Source of the DNA: JAWLFY01 sp964462125
Lineage (GTDB): Bacteria > Planctomycetota > Planctomycetia > Pirellulales > Pirellulaceae
DNA: 38,443 nucleotides
Direction: 5' to 3'
Assembly: GCA_964462125.1 (NCBI GenBank)
Contig: CAYWXT010000016.1
Location: 1-38,443 of the forward strand
Each line of letters opens with the position of its first letter. Within the stretch, counting starts at the first letter, position 1. The notes under the pieces are model-generated. The model worked only from the letters and a program-made list of their open reading frames with translations. It was not told where the DNA came from and made no database searches. Position numbers and translations under genes: made by a program. Below, piece after piece: positions 15,525-24,710 of the stretch.

Positions 15525-18500
15525 ATGAAAGCATTGATCCGCGCATCGATTCGACACCCGATCACCGTGGTGGTGATGGTCTTGGTGCTGGTTGTGCTCG
15601 GCGGGCTTGCGGCAACGGCGATCCCGGTGGACATCCTCCCGGTCAATCGCAGCGCCGCGGTCCAAACCCTCACCTTCTACGGCGGGATGCCGGCGGAGTC
15701 GGTGGCCAAGAGCATCACCAGCCGGATCGAGCGTCAGACGGGTCAGGCGGCTGGTCGGCGGCGGCAGGAATCGCGTTCGATCGTCGGCGCCAGCATTGTC
15801 CGCAACTACTTCCGCGACGGCGTCGATCTGAACAGCGCCTTGGCCCAGGTGAATTCGTTGGCGACGGCCGCTTACAAGAACATGCCGCCGGGGACCGACC
15901 CGCCGGTGATTCTCCCCTTCGATCCCACCGGCACGACGCCGGCCTGTGTCATCGCCTTGGACAGCGAGACCGAGACGGAGGAAACGCTGTATGAGGTCGG
16001 CCGATTCGAGGTCCGCAACATGATCATGGGGCTGCCGGGAGCGAACGCCCCGTCGATTCACGGGGGCCGGCGGCGAGCGATTCTGGCCTACCTGAACCGG
16101 CATCAGCTAGAGGCTCGCCAGCTTTCGCCGTTGGACGTGATGGACGCCATCGACCAGTACAACTTGTTCCTTCCCACCGGAGACGTCCGGTTCGGCGACG
16201 TCAACTACTCGCTCGATTCCAGCGCCATGATCGACCGGGTCGAGGACATGGGCGCCATTCCGCTGGCAACGCAGGACGGGCAGGTGACGTTTCTCCGCGA
16301 CGTGGCCCAACCGACCGACAGCAGCACGGTGCAGACGAGCCTGGTACGGGTCAACGGTCGCCGCCAGACCTACATCCCGGTCTTCCGCCAGGCCGGCGCC
16401 AGCACACTGGCGGTCGTGGCAAACCTCCGCGCGTCGCTGGACGACATGGCAAAACGGCTCAGCCGCGACGGGATCGCCCTGCGCCTGGTGATGGACCAGT
16501 CGGTCTATGTGCGCCAGGCGATCAACGTGCTGATCGAAGAGGGGGTGCTGGGGGCGCTGATGTGTTCGCTGGTCATCCTGGTCTTCCTGGGCAGTGTGCG
16601 GATGACGTTCATCGCGGTGTTGACAATCCCGCTCGCGGTGCTCGCTGCGGTCGCGGGACTTTACGCCACCGACCAAACGATCAACGTGATGACGCTGGCC
16701 GGCTTGGCGCTGGCGATCGGTCCGTTGGTCGACCTGTCGGTCATCTGCTTGGAGAACACACACCGCCACATGGGGCTGTGCGGGAATCCCCGCCGAGCAG
16801 CCCAGCTGGGGACTCAGGAAGTTGCCCTGCCGGCGCTGGTCGCCACCTGCTGTACCCTGCTGGTCCTCTCGCCCCTGGCGTTCATTCCCGATCTGGGCCA
16901 GTTCCTGTTCCTGCCGATGGCGTTGGCGGTCGGGTTTGCCATGATCGCGGCTTATCTCCTCTCCCAGACTCTAGTGCCGGTCTGCTGCGCCGCCTGGCTC
17001 AAGCCGCACGCGGCGGGTCCGACGACCGGCCTTGAAGATGGCTCCAGCGATGCAGCGTTCTCAGGGCACACAGCTTTCTCGGACGATGCGGGGCGTTTTG
17101 AAACTGAGGCAGCGGCGTGCTCGCAATGGGAGCGTCTTTTGGCTGGGTGGGAAGTCACACTGCAGCGGCTGAACGGGGCGTATGCGGCGACACTGGACAT
17201 GATGTTGCGGCACCGGCTGGCCGTGGTCGTCCTGGCCGTGACGTTCCTCGTTTCCACCCTTCTCGCCTGGGGGCCCCAACTGCGGCGAGAACTCTTTCCG
17301 GAAGTCGACTCTGGGGCTTTCGAGATGACGGTTCGTGCCGAGAGCGGCACGGCGCTGCACGTCACCGAGCAGCGGATTGCGGAGGTCGAGGAGGTGATCG
17401 ATGAGAGCGTCGGTGACGACCTGGAGTTGGTCATTTCCGAAGCGGGCGTGGTCGCCGGTTGGGTTGCCGCCTACACGCCCAACGCCGGCACGATGGACGG
17501 GGTGCTGAAAGTCCAATTGGTTTCCGACCGCCGCGAGAGTGCGCAGAGGCATGTACGGCGGCTGCGTGAGACGTTGTCGTCCGATCCCCGATTCTCCGAT
17601 TTGGAATTCGGTTTCGAAACCGGCGGCCTGATCCGCTCGGCGATGAACGATGGCAAAGCGACGCCCATCAACGTCCAAATGACTGGCCGCGACCGGCAGG
17701 CTCTGCAGAAGATCGCCGAAGAATTGAAACGCGATGTTGCCGCCGTCGATGGCGTCGTCGATCCGCGAGTGTTGCAGCGATCTGACTATCCCCAATACAT
17801 GATCGAAGTCGATCGCACCAAGGCAGCCGACCTCGGCTTGAGCTTGCCTTACGTGATCAAGAACGTGGTCGCGGCGCTCAGTGGCAGCATCCAGTTTCAC
17901 AAGCAGAACTTCTACATCGACCCGGAGACATTCAACCAGTACTTCGTCGGTGTGCAATATCCGGAGCAGTCGATCGAGTCACTCCAGACGCTGTTGGACG
18001 TGCCGCTGACCAGTCCGACGCAGCGTCAGCCGGTTCCCTTACGCAACCTGGTGACGCTGCATCATTCAACGATTCCGACCGAGGTCGTCCATCACGACGT
18101 GCGGCCGACGATCGAACTGGTGATGTCGGTCGAAGGCCGCGGGCTGGGCCAGGCTGCCGAAGAGGTCGGCCGCGTGTTAGACCGGTACGGGCAACGCCAA
18201 GCCGACGGCTCGTGGGTTCCCTTTGCGCCGCAGGAATCGGACCAGACCGCTGGCGGGCCGCGGCCAACGCTCGCTGGAAGCCAAATCGTGCTCAGCGGCG
18301 AGTACTCCCGAATGCAGGAACTGTTCCGGAACCTGGGAGCCGGCCTGCTCCTCTCAGCACTGCTCACCTACCTGTTGATGACGGTCCTGTTTCAGTCGTT
18401 CCGGCTGCCGCTGGTGATTCTCGGCTCGGTCCCGATCGGGATGGGCGGAGTGGTGGTGATGCTGGCACTGACCGATACGGCGGTCAACGTCCAGTCGCTG

Positions 18501-18863
18501 CTGGGCGTGATCTTCATGATCAGCATCGTGGTGGCCAACACGGTTCTGTTGATCGATTTCGCGACGAACTTGCGGCGGGCGGAGTCACTATCGGCGGCCG
18601 AGGCGATTCGGCAGGCCGCTTCGATCCGTTTCCGGCCGGTGTTGATGACAGCACTGGTCGCCCTGTTGGCGCTGCTGCCGATGGCGATCGCCTCGGGGCA
18701 CGGGGCCGAGGCCAACGCACCGCTGGGCCGAGCCGTGATCGGTGGCCTGCTCGCCGGGCTGGCCACGACTTTGTTCGTCACCCCTTGCCTCTACACGTTC
18801 ATCGCCCCGGCGATTCGATCGGCCAGCCCAGAGCGTGCTGTAGCCGGAACTGCGACTGGTTGA
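15525..18863 (+). CDS. RND multidrug-type efflux pump, inner-membrane subunit
   Basis: A 1112-residue resistance-nodulation-division transporter. It starts with the usual first helix (IRASIRHPITVVVMVLVLVVLGG). Large periplasmic loops follow TM1 and TM7, and the second half starts near DMMLRHRLAVVVLAVTFLV. In the pump family it captures hydrophobic compounds from the periplasm or membrane and exports them using proton influx. The TM4 motif reads LAIGPLVDLSVICLEN: D403 aligns with AcrB Asp407, but the second Asp (408) is Leu404. In TM10 the sequence IVVANTVLLIDFA places Ala1004 where AcrB has Lys940. Coupling may therefore differ from AcrB. I chose the ATG at 15525 because it begins the conserved first helix; the frame is open about 290 bases upstream without family similarity. 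The 3' end overlaps the convergent channel gene by 65 bases. Confidence 0.92.
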   Translation: MKALIRASIRHPITVVVMVLVLVVLGGLAATAIPVDILPVNRSAAVQTLTFYGGMPAESVAKSITSRIERQTGQAAGRRRQESRSIVGASIVRNYFRDGVDLNSALAQVNSLATAAYKNMPPGTDPPVILPFDPTGTTPACVIALDSETETEETLYEVGRFEVRNMIMGLPGANAPSIHGGRRRAILAYLNRHQLEARQLSPLDVMDAIDQYNLFLPTGDVRFGDVNYSLDSSAMIDRVEDMGAIPLATQDGQVTFLRDVAQPTDSSTVQTSLVRVNGRRQTYIPVFRQAGASTLAVVANLRASLDDMAKRLSRDGIALRLVMDQSVYVRQAINVLIEEGVLGALMCSLVILVFLGSVRMTFIAVLTIPLAVLAAVAGLYATDQTINVMTLAGLALAIGPLVDLSVICLENTHRHMGLCGNPRRAAQLGTQEVALPALVATCCTLLVLSPLAFIPDLGQFLFLPMALAVGFAMIAAYLLSQTLVPVCCAAWLKPHAAGPTTGLEDGSSDAAFSGHTAFSDDAGRFETEAAACSQWERLLAGWEVTLQRLNGAYAATLDMMLRHRLAVVVLAVTFLVSTLLAWGPQLRRELFPEVDSGAFEMTVRAESGTALHVTEQRIAEVEEVIDESVGDDLELVISEAGVVAGWVAAYTPNAGTMDGVLKVQLVSDRRESAQRHVRRLRETLSSDPRFSDLEFGFETGGLIRSAMNDGKATPINVQMTGRDRQALQKIAEELKRDVAAVDGVVDPRVLQRSDYPQYMIEVDRTKAADLGLSLPYVIKNVVAALSGSIQFHKQNFYIDPETFNQYFVGVQYPEQSIESLQTLLDVPLTSPTQRQPVPLRNLVTLHHSTIPTEVVHHDVRPTIELVMSVEGRGLGQAAEEVGRVLDRYGQRQADGSWVPFAPQESDQTAGGPRPTLAGSQIVLSGEYSRMQELFRNLGAGLLLSALLTYLLMTVLFQSFRLPLVILGSVPIGMGGVVVMLALTDTAVNVQSLLGVIFMISIVVANTVLLIDFATNLRRAESLSAAEAIRQAASIRFRPVLMTALVALLALLPMAIASGHGAEANAPLGRAVIGGLLAGLATTLFVTPCLYTFIAPAIRSASPERAVAGTATG

Positions 18864-20520
18864 ATTCGATCACCGTGCGGAGGTACTCGCGGCGCGCCTG
18901 ATCGAGCGCGCCGATTGAGTGCAGTGCCTCCAGCGGCAGTCCTTCACCCTGCTGGATGCGTTGCATGTTGCGTCGGTGCGAGTCGATCGCTCGCTGGACA
19001 CCCTCCTGGGCGACCGGGATCTGCTCCTGGCGGCGGCGCACCCGCGTGGCTGCCTCCGACACCTCCTGAGCGACCTGGTCCATCAGCTGGACCTGTTGCC
19101 ACCGGGTTTGATCGGCGCGGGACCGTGCCGCCCGCCGGCTCGCCCCTTCGCCAAGCCCGAGCTGACGGACCTCCCACCAGGCGGCCACGTCAAAATCGAA
19201 CCGGTCATCGAAGTCGGTCACACCGCGCCCGGCGCTTCCGCCTAGCCCGCCGTAGGTCATTCCCAGGATCACGCTGGGAACCAGCGGAGCGAAACGCTGC
19301 CGCTTGAAACGCTCGAGAGCCTCAGCGACCAGTTCCCGATGTTTCGCCAATTCGGGGCGCTGCAGCAACCCGCGCTCGACAAGCGCACGCCGATCGGCAT
19401 CGGAAGAGACCAACTCCAGGGGAACGATGGCAGGGTCATCGGGCACCAGCAACGTGGCCGGGTCGCCGCTCAAGGAACGGGCCAACCGCGAGGAGGCCAC
19501 CTGCAGCCGCTCGCGCGCCTGCGTCACCGCATTGCGACGCACCGCCGCCTCCGCATACGCCCGGTCCGCATCCGCCTGCGGGACCATGCCTGCGTCAGCG
19601 AACGAGTCAGTCGCACGTGCCAGTTCCAACGTGTGGTCGACGGTTTCCTGGGCGATCGACAACTCCTGCAAGGCTCGCAGTAGTTGCTGGTAGTCGACAG
19701 CGACTTGGAGCAGGGTGTCATTGAGCATCGCCCGGGCACCGTGGCGACGAGCACCGGCGGCGTGGTCGGCGATCCGCGGCTGAAAGACCGCATCGGCCAG
19801 ATGAAAATCGGCCCACACGCCGGGAACTCCCACCGACCCACCCCCGACGGCGCGCGATCCCAAGCCGGTGAACAGCGCGCTGCGGTCACGATTGATGATG
19901 CGTCCTTCGGTGTTCTGGATGTTGCCACTGCGAGCGTGATAATTCAGCCCCGCTCGCAACGACGGCAGCCAGAGGATCTCGGAGCTGTCCACGTCGGCCA
20001 GCGCCTCGCGAATCCGCTCCTGGGCAAAGGCAACTTGCGGGTTGCGGCCGGTCGCGACGGCCAGGGCCGTGCCGAGATCGATCGAGACCGCGTCGCGATC
20101 CTCGAATTCGAGATCGCCAACGCCAATATCGCCAGAGGGATCGGTCTCGTCGGAGGAAACCGCCTCCGGCGCCGGTTCCACCTCTTCGGCGGTCGATTCC
20201 CAAACGACCTCGGCCAGACTCACGAACCCGCCTGGCCGTTCGTCGCCGTCCGGAAGCTCTTCCCCGTCGGCTAGCTCTGCGTCCACCTGCGCAACTGCGT
20301 GGGGCGGCGCCGACTCCGCCGCCTCGCCCGGCTTGGTGGATTCTTTCAGCGAGGAGGTCCGCTCGGAAGCGGCAACCGGCGCCGGGGGGCGAACCGATGC
20401 GGCACGCCGATGGGGAACGGACGGTGAGCATCCACCGACCGCGATCACCAGCAACAACAACAGGCACGTCCACTCCTGTCCGGCCGCTAGCATCGCGTCG
20501 CTCGACGTGTGTGCATGCAT
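18799..20520 (-). CDS. TolC-like outer-membrane efflux lipoprotein
   Basis: A 573-residue outer-membrane factor. A lipoprotein signal (LLLLLVIAVGGC) would place a lipid on Cys31. Residues about 32-145 are an unusual acidic, Pro/Ser/Glu-rich spacer. The outer-membrane efflux domain follows as two repeats: LGTALAVATGRNPQVAFAQERI opens the first and LLQRPELAKHRELVAEALE the second, with long helices (QVAVDYQQLLRALQELSIAQ; QVAQEVSEAATRVRRRQEQI) that would build the periplasmic tunnel. It should form the exit duct for the neighbouring adaptor and RND pump. It converges on the pump gene with a 65-base overlap of coding sequence. ATG at 20520 has an AGGT upstream; ATG at 20493 would give a shorter, more typical lipoprotein signal. 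Confidence 0.88.
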   Translation of the reverse strand: MHAHTSSDAMLAAGQEWTCLLLLLVIAVGGCSPSVPHRRAASVRPPAPVAASERTSSLKESTKPGEAAESAPPHAVAQVDAELADGEELPDGDERPGGFVSLAEVVWESTAEEVEPAPEAVSSDETDPSGDIGVGDLEFEDRDAVSIDLGTALAVATGRNPQVAFAQERIREALADVDSSEILWLPSLRAGLNYHARSGNIQNTEGRIINRDRSALFTGLGSRAVGGGSVGVPGVWADFHLADAVFQPRIADHAAGARRHGARAMLNDTLLQVAVDYQQLLRALQELSIAQETVDHTLELARATDSFADAGMVPQADADRAYAEAAVRRNAVTQARERLQVASSRLARSLSGDPATLLVPDDPAIVPLELVSSDADRRALVERGLLQRPELAKHRELVAEALERFKRQRFAPLVPSVILGMTYGGLGGSAGRGVTDFDDRFDFDVAAWWEVRQLGLGEGASRRAARSRADQTRWQQVQLMDQVAQEVSEAATRVRRRQEQIPVAQEGVQRAIDSHRRNMQRIQQGEGLPLEALHSIGALDQARREYLRTVIEFNQSQFRLQHALGWPIESPGR

Positions 20521-20744
20521 CCGGTACCTGAGAAGTAATGGAGCGTCGTGGCGATGCCGGCCGTCGAAAATCCGAAGTAGCAGTATCGGATGGAGAGGTC
20601 CCGGCGGTTGAGACGTTTTTTAGCTGGAACGAGCGAAAGCAGGGCGGTCCCGGTCGGTCACTCTCTGGTGGAGACGGTGCCGCTGTGTTTTACTTTTCCG
20701 TCGATTCGCCCGTTGCACCTCATGAAGATGGATTCACCGTCACA

Positions 20745-21308
20745 ATGGCTCGGCGCCCGTTCCCACGGTTCCACGACCCACCGAAACGTTACCTGCCCGA
20801 TCAACCGCTGCCGGCCTATTCCTACGTGCCGGGACACCATCGCCGCGGGGTGAGTGATCCGTCGGAGGATTTTGCTGAACGGACCGATCCGGCGGCGGGC
20901 GGGGTTCCCGACGCGGAGCAGTGGGGCCAGTGCGAGGCGTACCTGCGGGGGATCGACCTGCTGAACTTCGGCTACTATTGGGAAGCCCACGAGGCATGGG
21001 AGGAGGCGTGGCACGCGACCGGTCGCCGCGGTCGGCTCGCCGATCTGCTCAAGGGGCTGATCAAGATCGCCGCCGCGGGGGTCAAAGCTCGCCAGGGGAG
21101 TGCGGCGGGAGTGCGCCGCCATGGGGCGCGGGCGGAACAATGCTTTCTCGCCATCCGCTCCCAGCTCGAGTCTCCACCAAGCACCCTGATGGGACTCTCC
21201 CTTAGCGAGCTACTGGCCATCGCCCGCGACCTGCAGGCCACGTTGGCTCCCAGCGTAATTCATCCCGATCCAGAGCTTCGTATGCCGTATACGCTGCGGC
21301 CCCAGTAG
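20745..21308 (+). CDS. DUF309 family protein
   Basis: About 187 residues from the ATG at 20745. The C-terminal two thirds match the DUF309 family: YLRGIDLLNFGYYWEAHEAW, then WHATGRRGRLADLLKGLIKI and AAGVKARQG. This is a small all-helical fold with a His/Glu-rich signature (NFGYYWEAHEAWEEAW) that suggests a metal or ligand site; the biochemical role of the family is not established. Residues before about 60 are Pro/Arg-rich (PRFHDPPKRYLPDQPLPAYS) and may be lineage-specific. The frame is open back to an ATG at 20538, but that extension has poor coding character. It is divergent from the outer-membrane lipoprotein gene. No Shine-Dalgarno is evident. Confidence 0.8.
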   Translation: MARRPFPRFHDPPKRYLPDQPLPAYSYVPGHHRRGVSDPSEDFAERTDPAAGGVPDAEQWGQCEAYLRGIDLLNFGYYWEAHEAWEEAWHATGRRGRLADLLKGLIKIAAAGVKARQGSAAGVRRHGARAEQCFLAIRSQLESPPSTLMGLSLSELLAIARDLQATLAPSVIHPDPELRMPYTLRPQ

Positions 21309-21496
21309 GGCGCATCATAGGCCAGCAAATCGCTGCCCACGTACACCTTCTGGCCGGAATAGCGCCAGCGGAAAATGTTCCGAAGTCGCAGCCTGATCAG
21401 AGCAATGGCAACGACGTTTATCCGGGTGTCGTTGGCGGCGGCCTTCAGCTCTCGAGTAAGGTCCGTGCTGCAGAGAACACGCGCGCAGAACGATTC

Positions 21497-21575
21497 ACCA
21501 CGAAGGACACGAAGTGCCACGAAGGATTCCGACGTTTTACCTCCGCTGCCTTCGCGCCTCTTCGCTTTTTCCTGG
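21497..21575. repeat. CACGAAG-type dispersed intergenic repeat
   Basis: Three CACGAAG units (21497, 21506 and 21516) are followed about 30 bases later by CTTCGCGCCTCTTCGC. This combination resembles a family of short non-coding repeats scattered in many environmental bacterial genomes, including planctomycetes. It lies in the 292-base gap between DUF309 and the esterase pseudogene. That gap holds no credible gene. Confidence 0.5.
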
Positions 21576-21600
21576 TCCCACCTCTCCTTGGACGTTCGCA

Positions 21601-22192
21601 TCATTCGGACAGGTCGCGCAGCGCCTCGCGCCACACGGTTTTGGCGCCGCTCGATTCAAGGATCCGTAGGGGTGGCTCTTGCCGCCGATCCGATTCCTGA
21701 CGGGCTTGCCAGAGTTGCCTCGTCACCGCCAAACTTTCACGTGACTCGCCGGTGACGGTCAGCGCACCGTCGCTGGGGAGGGCCAACAGCCCGGGCAGGT
21801 CCAAGTAGCGGGCCGAGCCGGGCAGGAAGTGCGCATGATCGATGGAAGGCACCTCGGCAAAGCGAAAGCCATCAGCTTGCAGAATGCACGCGTCGAACCG
21901 CGCGGCTGCCAACGCCCGGGCGACCGCCGCTGCTGGTGCCGAGGTTCCGCAGCCGACCAACCGCATGGGCTTGCTGCGACATCTCCGGCATCGGCCAAGT
22001 GCCACAGGCCACGCGGAGCTGCCGCCGGACCTGCTCAACACGATCCTTCCACGCCTCAAGCGACTCCGGCGGTGTGAAGGGGAAGTGGCTGTCGAGGGTC
22101 CGTAGCGGCGGGGGCTCGGCTGCAGAGCCGTGAAGCGAAACGGCTAAGGAAAACGCCACGACCGTTGACACACCAAGCAAGCTTCGTATCAC
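21601..22192 (-). pseudogene. internally deleted secreted alpha/beta-hydrolase (acetylxylan-esterase-like)
   Basis: Two pieces of one gene survive in different frames. The 5' piece starts at a GTG (22192) with GAGGTG upstream and encodes a signal peptide (LLGVSTVVAFSLAVSLHGSA), then LDSHFPFTPPESLEAWKDR and RRQLRVACGTWPMPE. That opening is characteristic of large planctomycete secreted hydrolases of the acetylxylan-esterase/dienelactone-hydrolase type. Near 21970-21985 the sequence jumps to another frame, encoding a typical C-terminal part of such enzymes (MRLVGCGTSAPAAAVARAL, then FLPGSARYLDLPGLLAL). The several hundred residues between, including the catalytic serine region, are absent. The product cannot be functional as an esterase. 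An alternative is a misassembly that removed the middle. Recognition of the family is from memory of its conserved ends. Confidence 0.7.
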
Positions 22193-22572
<380 letters not shown>

Positions 22573-22662
22573 GCGGGGGGTTCAATCGGCTGACGACCGG
22601 GACACGCGCGCCCCCCGGGATGGTGCAGGTAGCGGGGCGTGCCGCGGCGGAGTCGGGCGGGC

Positions 22663-22857
22663 TCAGCGGGTCAGCAGACGGGTCCGACGAGATCGGCGTT
22701 CGGCACGTAACCGGGCTCGCCGCTTGGTTTCACTTGGCTTTTCGTAGTACTCGCGGCGTCGCATTTCTTTCTTGATGCCGCTCCGTTCGACCAATTTTCG
22801 AAAGCGGCGAACCGCCTCTTGAATCGTTTCCCGATCGCGAACCACTAACTTAACCAT
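22663..22857 (-). CDS. rpsU: 30S ribosomal protein S21
   Basis: A 64-residue basic protein with the S21 signature: VKLVVRDRETIQEAVRRFRK near the N-terminus, then GIKKEMRRREYYEKPSE and an Arg-rich tail. S21 joins the small subunit late and contacts the 3' end of 16S rRNA near the anti-Shine-Dalgarno. The start is the ATG at 22857, with GGAGAA five bases upstream; a longer in-frame ORF from 22956 adds residues not found in S21. The leader can form a hairpin (CGCCGA/TCGGCG, around 22932-22949), and TAAACT at 22964-22969 is a possible -10 box. Length is within the usual 57-71 range. It stands next to tRNA-Val, not in the dnaG-rpoD context known from E. coli. Confidence 0.95.
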   Translation of the reverse strand: MVKLVVRDRETIQEAVRRFRKLVERSGIKKEMRRREYYEKPSETKRRARLRAERRSRRTRLLTR

Positions 22858-23175
22858 TGCTTCTCCGTCCGACCTGTCTTTGCCATCACGATGAACCACA
22901 CCTCCCCGTTTGAGGGACGAAATGTCTCCGCCCGCCGACCGTTCGGCGGCGGTCAAAGGGAGGAGTTTAGTGCCCTCGCGACGGCAAATGCAATCCTTGT
23001 CGCACGAATTCTTTACCTTCGGTCTTGGGCGTCGGCACAGTTTGCCCTACTTGACCGACCTAACCGATCGCTGCTGCTGTGCCGCTTGGCCGGTGGAAAG
23101 GCCGATGGAGATGGTGACGGATGGAGCCGAAGGGGCTCCCACCACGAGTTTGCCACCCGCTTTGCCAAGCCGCTG
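22858..23175. other. intergenic region with rpsU leader
   Basis: A 318-base divergent gap between rpsU (minus) and the small plus-strand gene at 23176. The rpsU side has its Shine-Dalgarno, a leader hairpin and a weak -10-like TAAACT. The plus side is open as an upstream extension of the next gene's frame, but its residues look non-coding. Nothing else is definable. Confidence 0.4.
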
Positions 23176-23355
23176 ATGTCACCGACCCCCACCTCGCAGA
23201 CCGATGAGCCGGAACCGGGACAGCTGCTGTATGAGCTGGAGCAACGTCAGGACGAGGTCCTGAACGAGCTGGACGCACTCGAGGCGCGGTTGCGAGACGT
23301 CCTGGCAGGGCTTGGGGTGTCGATGGAGGAGGGCGTCGACCCGAGTTTGACGTAG
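23176..23355 (+). CDS. small coiled-coil protein, unknown function
   Basis: A 59-residue acidic protein. After a Thr/Pro-rich start it has a continuous amphipathic helix (LLYELEQRQDEVLNELDALE, then ARLRDVLAGLGV) with heptad-like Leu spacing, which predicts a short coiled coil. I do not recognise a named family; it resembles small planctomycete proteins of similar size. No Shine-Dalgarno is clear at the ATG. The frame stays open about 285 bases upstream, but that part has no helix character and crosses the rpsU leader, so the short form is preferred. Function is unknown. Confidence 0.55.
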   Translation: MSPTPTSQTDEPEPGQLLYELEQRQDEVLNELDALEARLRDVLAGLGVSMEEGVDPSLT

Positions 23356-23415
23356 GCTCTGTCCGAAAACACCCACCGCACCATGATTAGAAGTGCGGCC
23401 GCCCTCCTAGTAACT

Positions 23416-23433
23416 ACCCTCCCTTGGGAGGGT
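23416..23433. repeat. REP-like palindrome
   Basis: ACCCTCCC and GGGAGGGT form a perfect inverted repeat around TT, followed within ten bases by a second small dyad (CGCTTCGCGAGCG). It lies in the 225-base gap before the metalloprotease gene. Such G/C-rich palindromes are common between genes in planctomycetes; here it could also end transcripts of the small upstream gene. Confidence 0.55.
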
Positions 23434-23580
23434 GATGATTGTCGCTTCGCGAGCGTCGTTCGCGTTTTCTCACAGAGCCTTGGATCGCGGTTTTTGTGGC
23501 GGTTGTTGTGCCGTGTAGAGTTAGAATGGTTGGATACCGCAATGCTGTAGGAAACTTTGCACCACGACGACGGAACCGGT

Positions 23581-24678
23581 ATGCCAAGGCTGGGAACGCT
23601 GCTGCCCCCCTTCATCCTGGCGAGCTTGATCCTCGCAAACGTCACGACAGCTCCGGCGGTCGAAACGGTCGAGGTGCGGGACGAGGGGAAGGGACATGAC
23701 GGAGAGATCCGCGAGATCGTGGGGGAGATCCTCGTCGAGGCCCAGGACGGGGGGCTGATGCTGCAGTCGGACGACGGCCGAATCTGGACGATCCAACCGG
23801 AGCAGATCGTCGATCGGCAGTCGGACGACGAGCCATTGGACCCGATCGACGGGGACGAAATGGAGCAGCGGATGCTGGAGGAACTGCCCCAGCGGTTCCG
23901 CGTCCACCGAACATCGAACTACGTCTTCGTATACGACACCGACGAGGCGTACGTCCGCCGGGTTGGCGAGCTGTTCGAACGTTTATACCGCGGATTCTTT
24001 GCCTATTGGAAAAACCAGCGGTGGAAGCTGCCTGAGCCCCGCTTCCCACTGGTCGCGTTGGTCCTCCGCGACGACCAAGCGTTCCTGGAGCATGCCCAGG
24101 AGGAAATCGGCAAGACGGCGGAGGTGGTCATCGGCTATTACCACCTGGAGTCCAACCGCGTGACGACCTTTCAGATGCCGAATCTGGAACGCAACATCGC
24201 GACGATCATTCACGAGGCGACTCACCAGTTGGCCTACAACTGTGGGATGCAGCAGCGGTTTGCCGACAACCCGATGTGGGTCAGCGAAGGGCTGGCGATG
24301 TACTTTGAGGCCCCCGACTTTACCAACCCACGCGGCTGGCGAAGCATCGGGCTGCCGAACCGGGTCAACCTGGCGCGGTGGAAGCGTTACTTACCCAAGC
24401 GTCCCGAAGAGTCGCTGGCGACCTTGATCGCCGATGATTCCCGGTTGCGCAGTTCGAACTCGGCCGAGAATGCCTATGCCGAGGCGTGGGCCCTGACCTA
24501 TTTCCTGATCAAGACCCGCCGGAAACAATACGTTGCGTATCTGCGCCGTTTGAGTGAAGGCCGACCGTTGGCCACAAGGTCCAAGCGGGAGCGGGTCGAG
24601 ATGTTCGAAGAGGCGTTCGAGACCGACTTGGTGACGCTCGACCGAGCCTTCGTCGCTTACATTCAACGGTTGCGGTGA
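23581..24678 (+). CDS. secreted DUF1570-type metalloprotease-like protein
   Basis: A 365-residue protein with a probable signal peptide (LLPPFILASLILANVTTAPA). Residues about 30-85 form a small beta domain (GEILVEAQDGGLMLQSDDGR). The C-terminal half has the gluzincin-type zinc motif HEATH (211-215) in IIHEATHQLAYN, with a second acidic ligand candidate 21 residues later in WVSEGLAMYFE (E236). This arrangement is that of the planctomycete DUF1570 / peptidase-MA-like group. It would hydrolyse peptides in the periplasm or outside; the substrate is unknown. The ATG at 23581 starts the signal peptide; a TTG at 23557 adds eight residues. It converges on the DUF11 gene with only 32 bases between stops. 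Confidence 0.85.
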   Translation: MPRLGTLLPPFILASLILANVTTAPAVETVEVRDEGKGHDGEIREIVGEILVEAQDGGLMLQSDDGRIWTIQPEQIVDRQSDDEPLDPIDGDEMEQRMLEELPQRFRVHRTSNYVFVYDTDEAYVRRVGELFERLYRGFFAYWKNQRWKLPEPRFPLVALVLRDDQAFLEHAQEEIGKTAEVVIGYYHLESNRVTTFQMPNLERNIATIIHEATHQLAYNCGMQQRFADNPMWVSEGLAMYFEAPDFTNPRGWRSIGLPNRVNLARWKRYLPKRPEESLATLIADDSRLRSSNSAENAYAEAWALTYFLIKTRRKQYVAYLRRLSEGRPLATRSKRERVEMFEEAFETDLVTLDRAFVAYIQRLR

Positions 24679-24710
24679 TCGGCGAAACGGACGTACAGCC
24701 CGAGCGGGGG

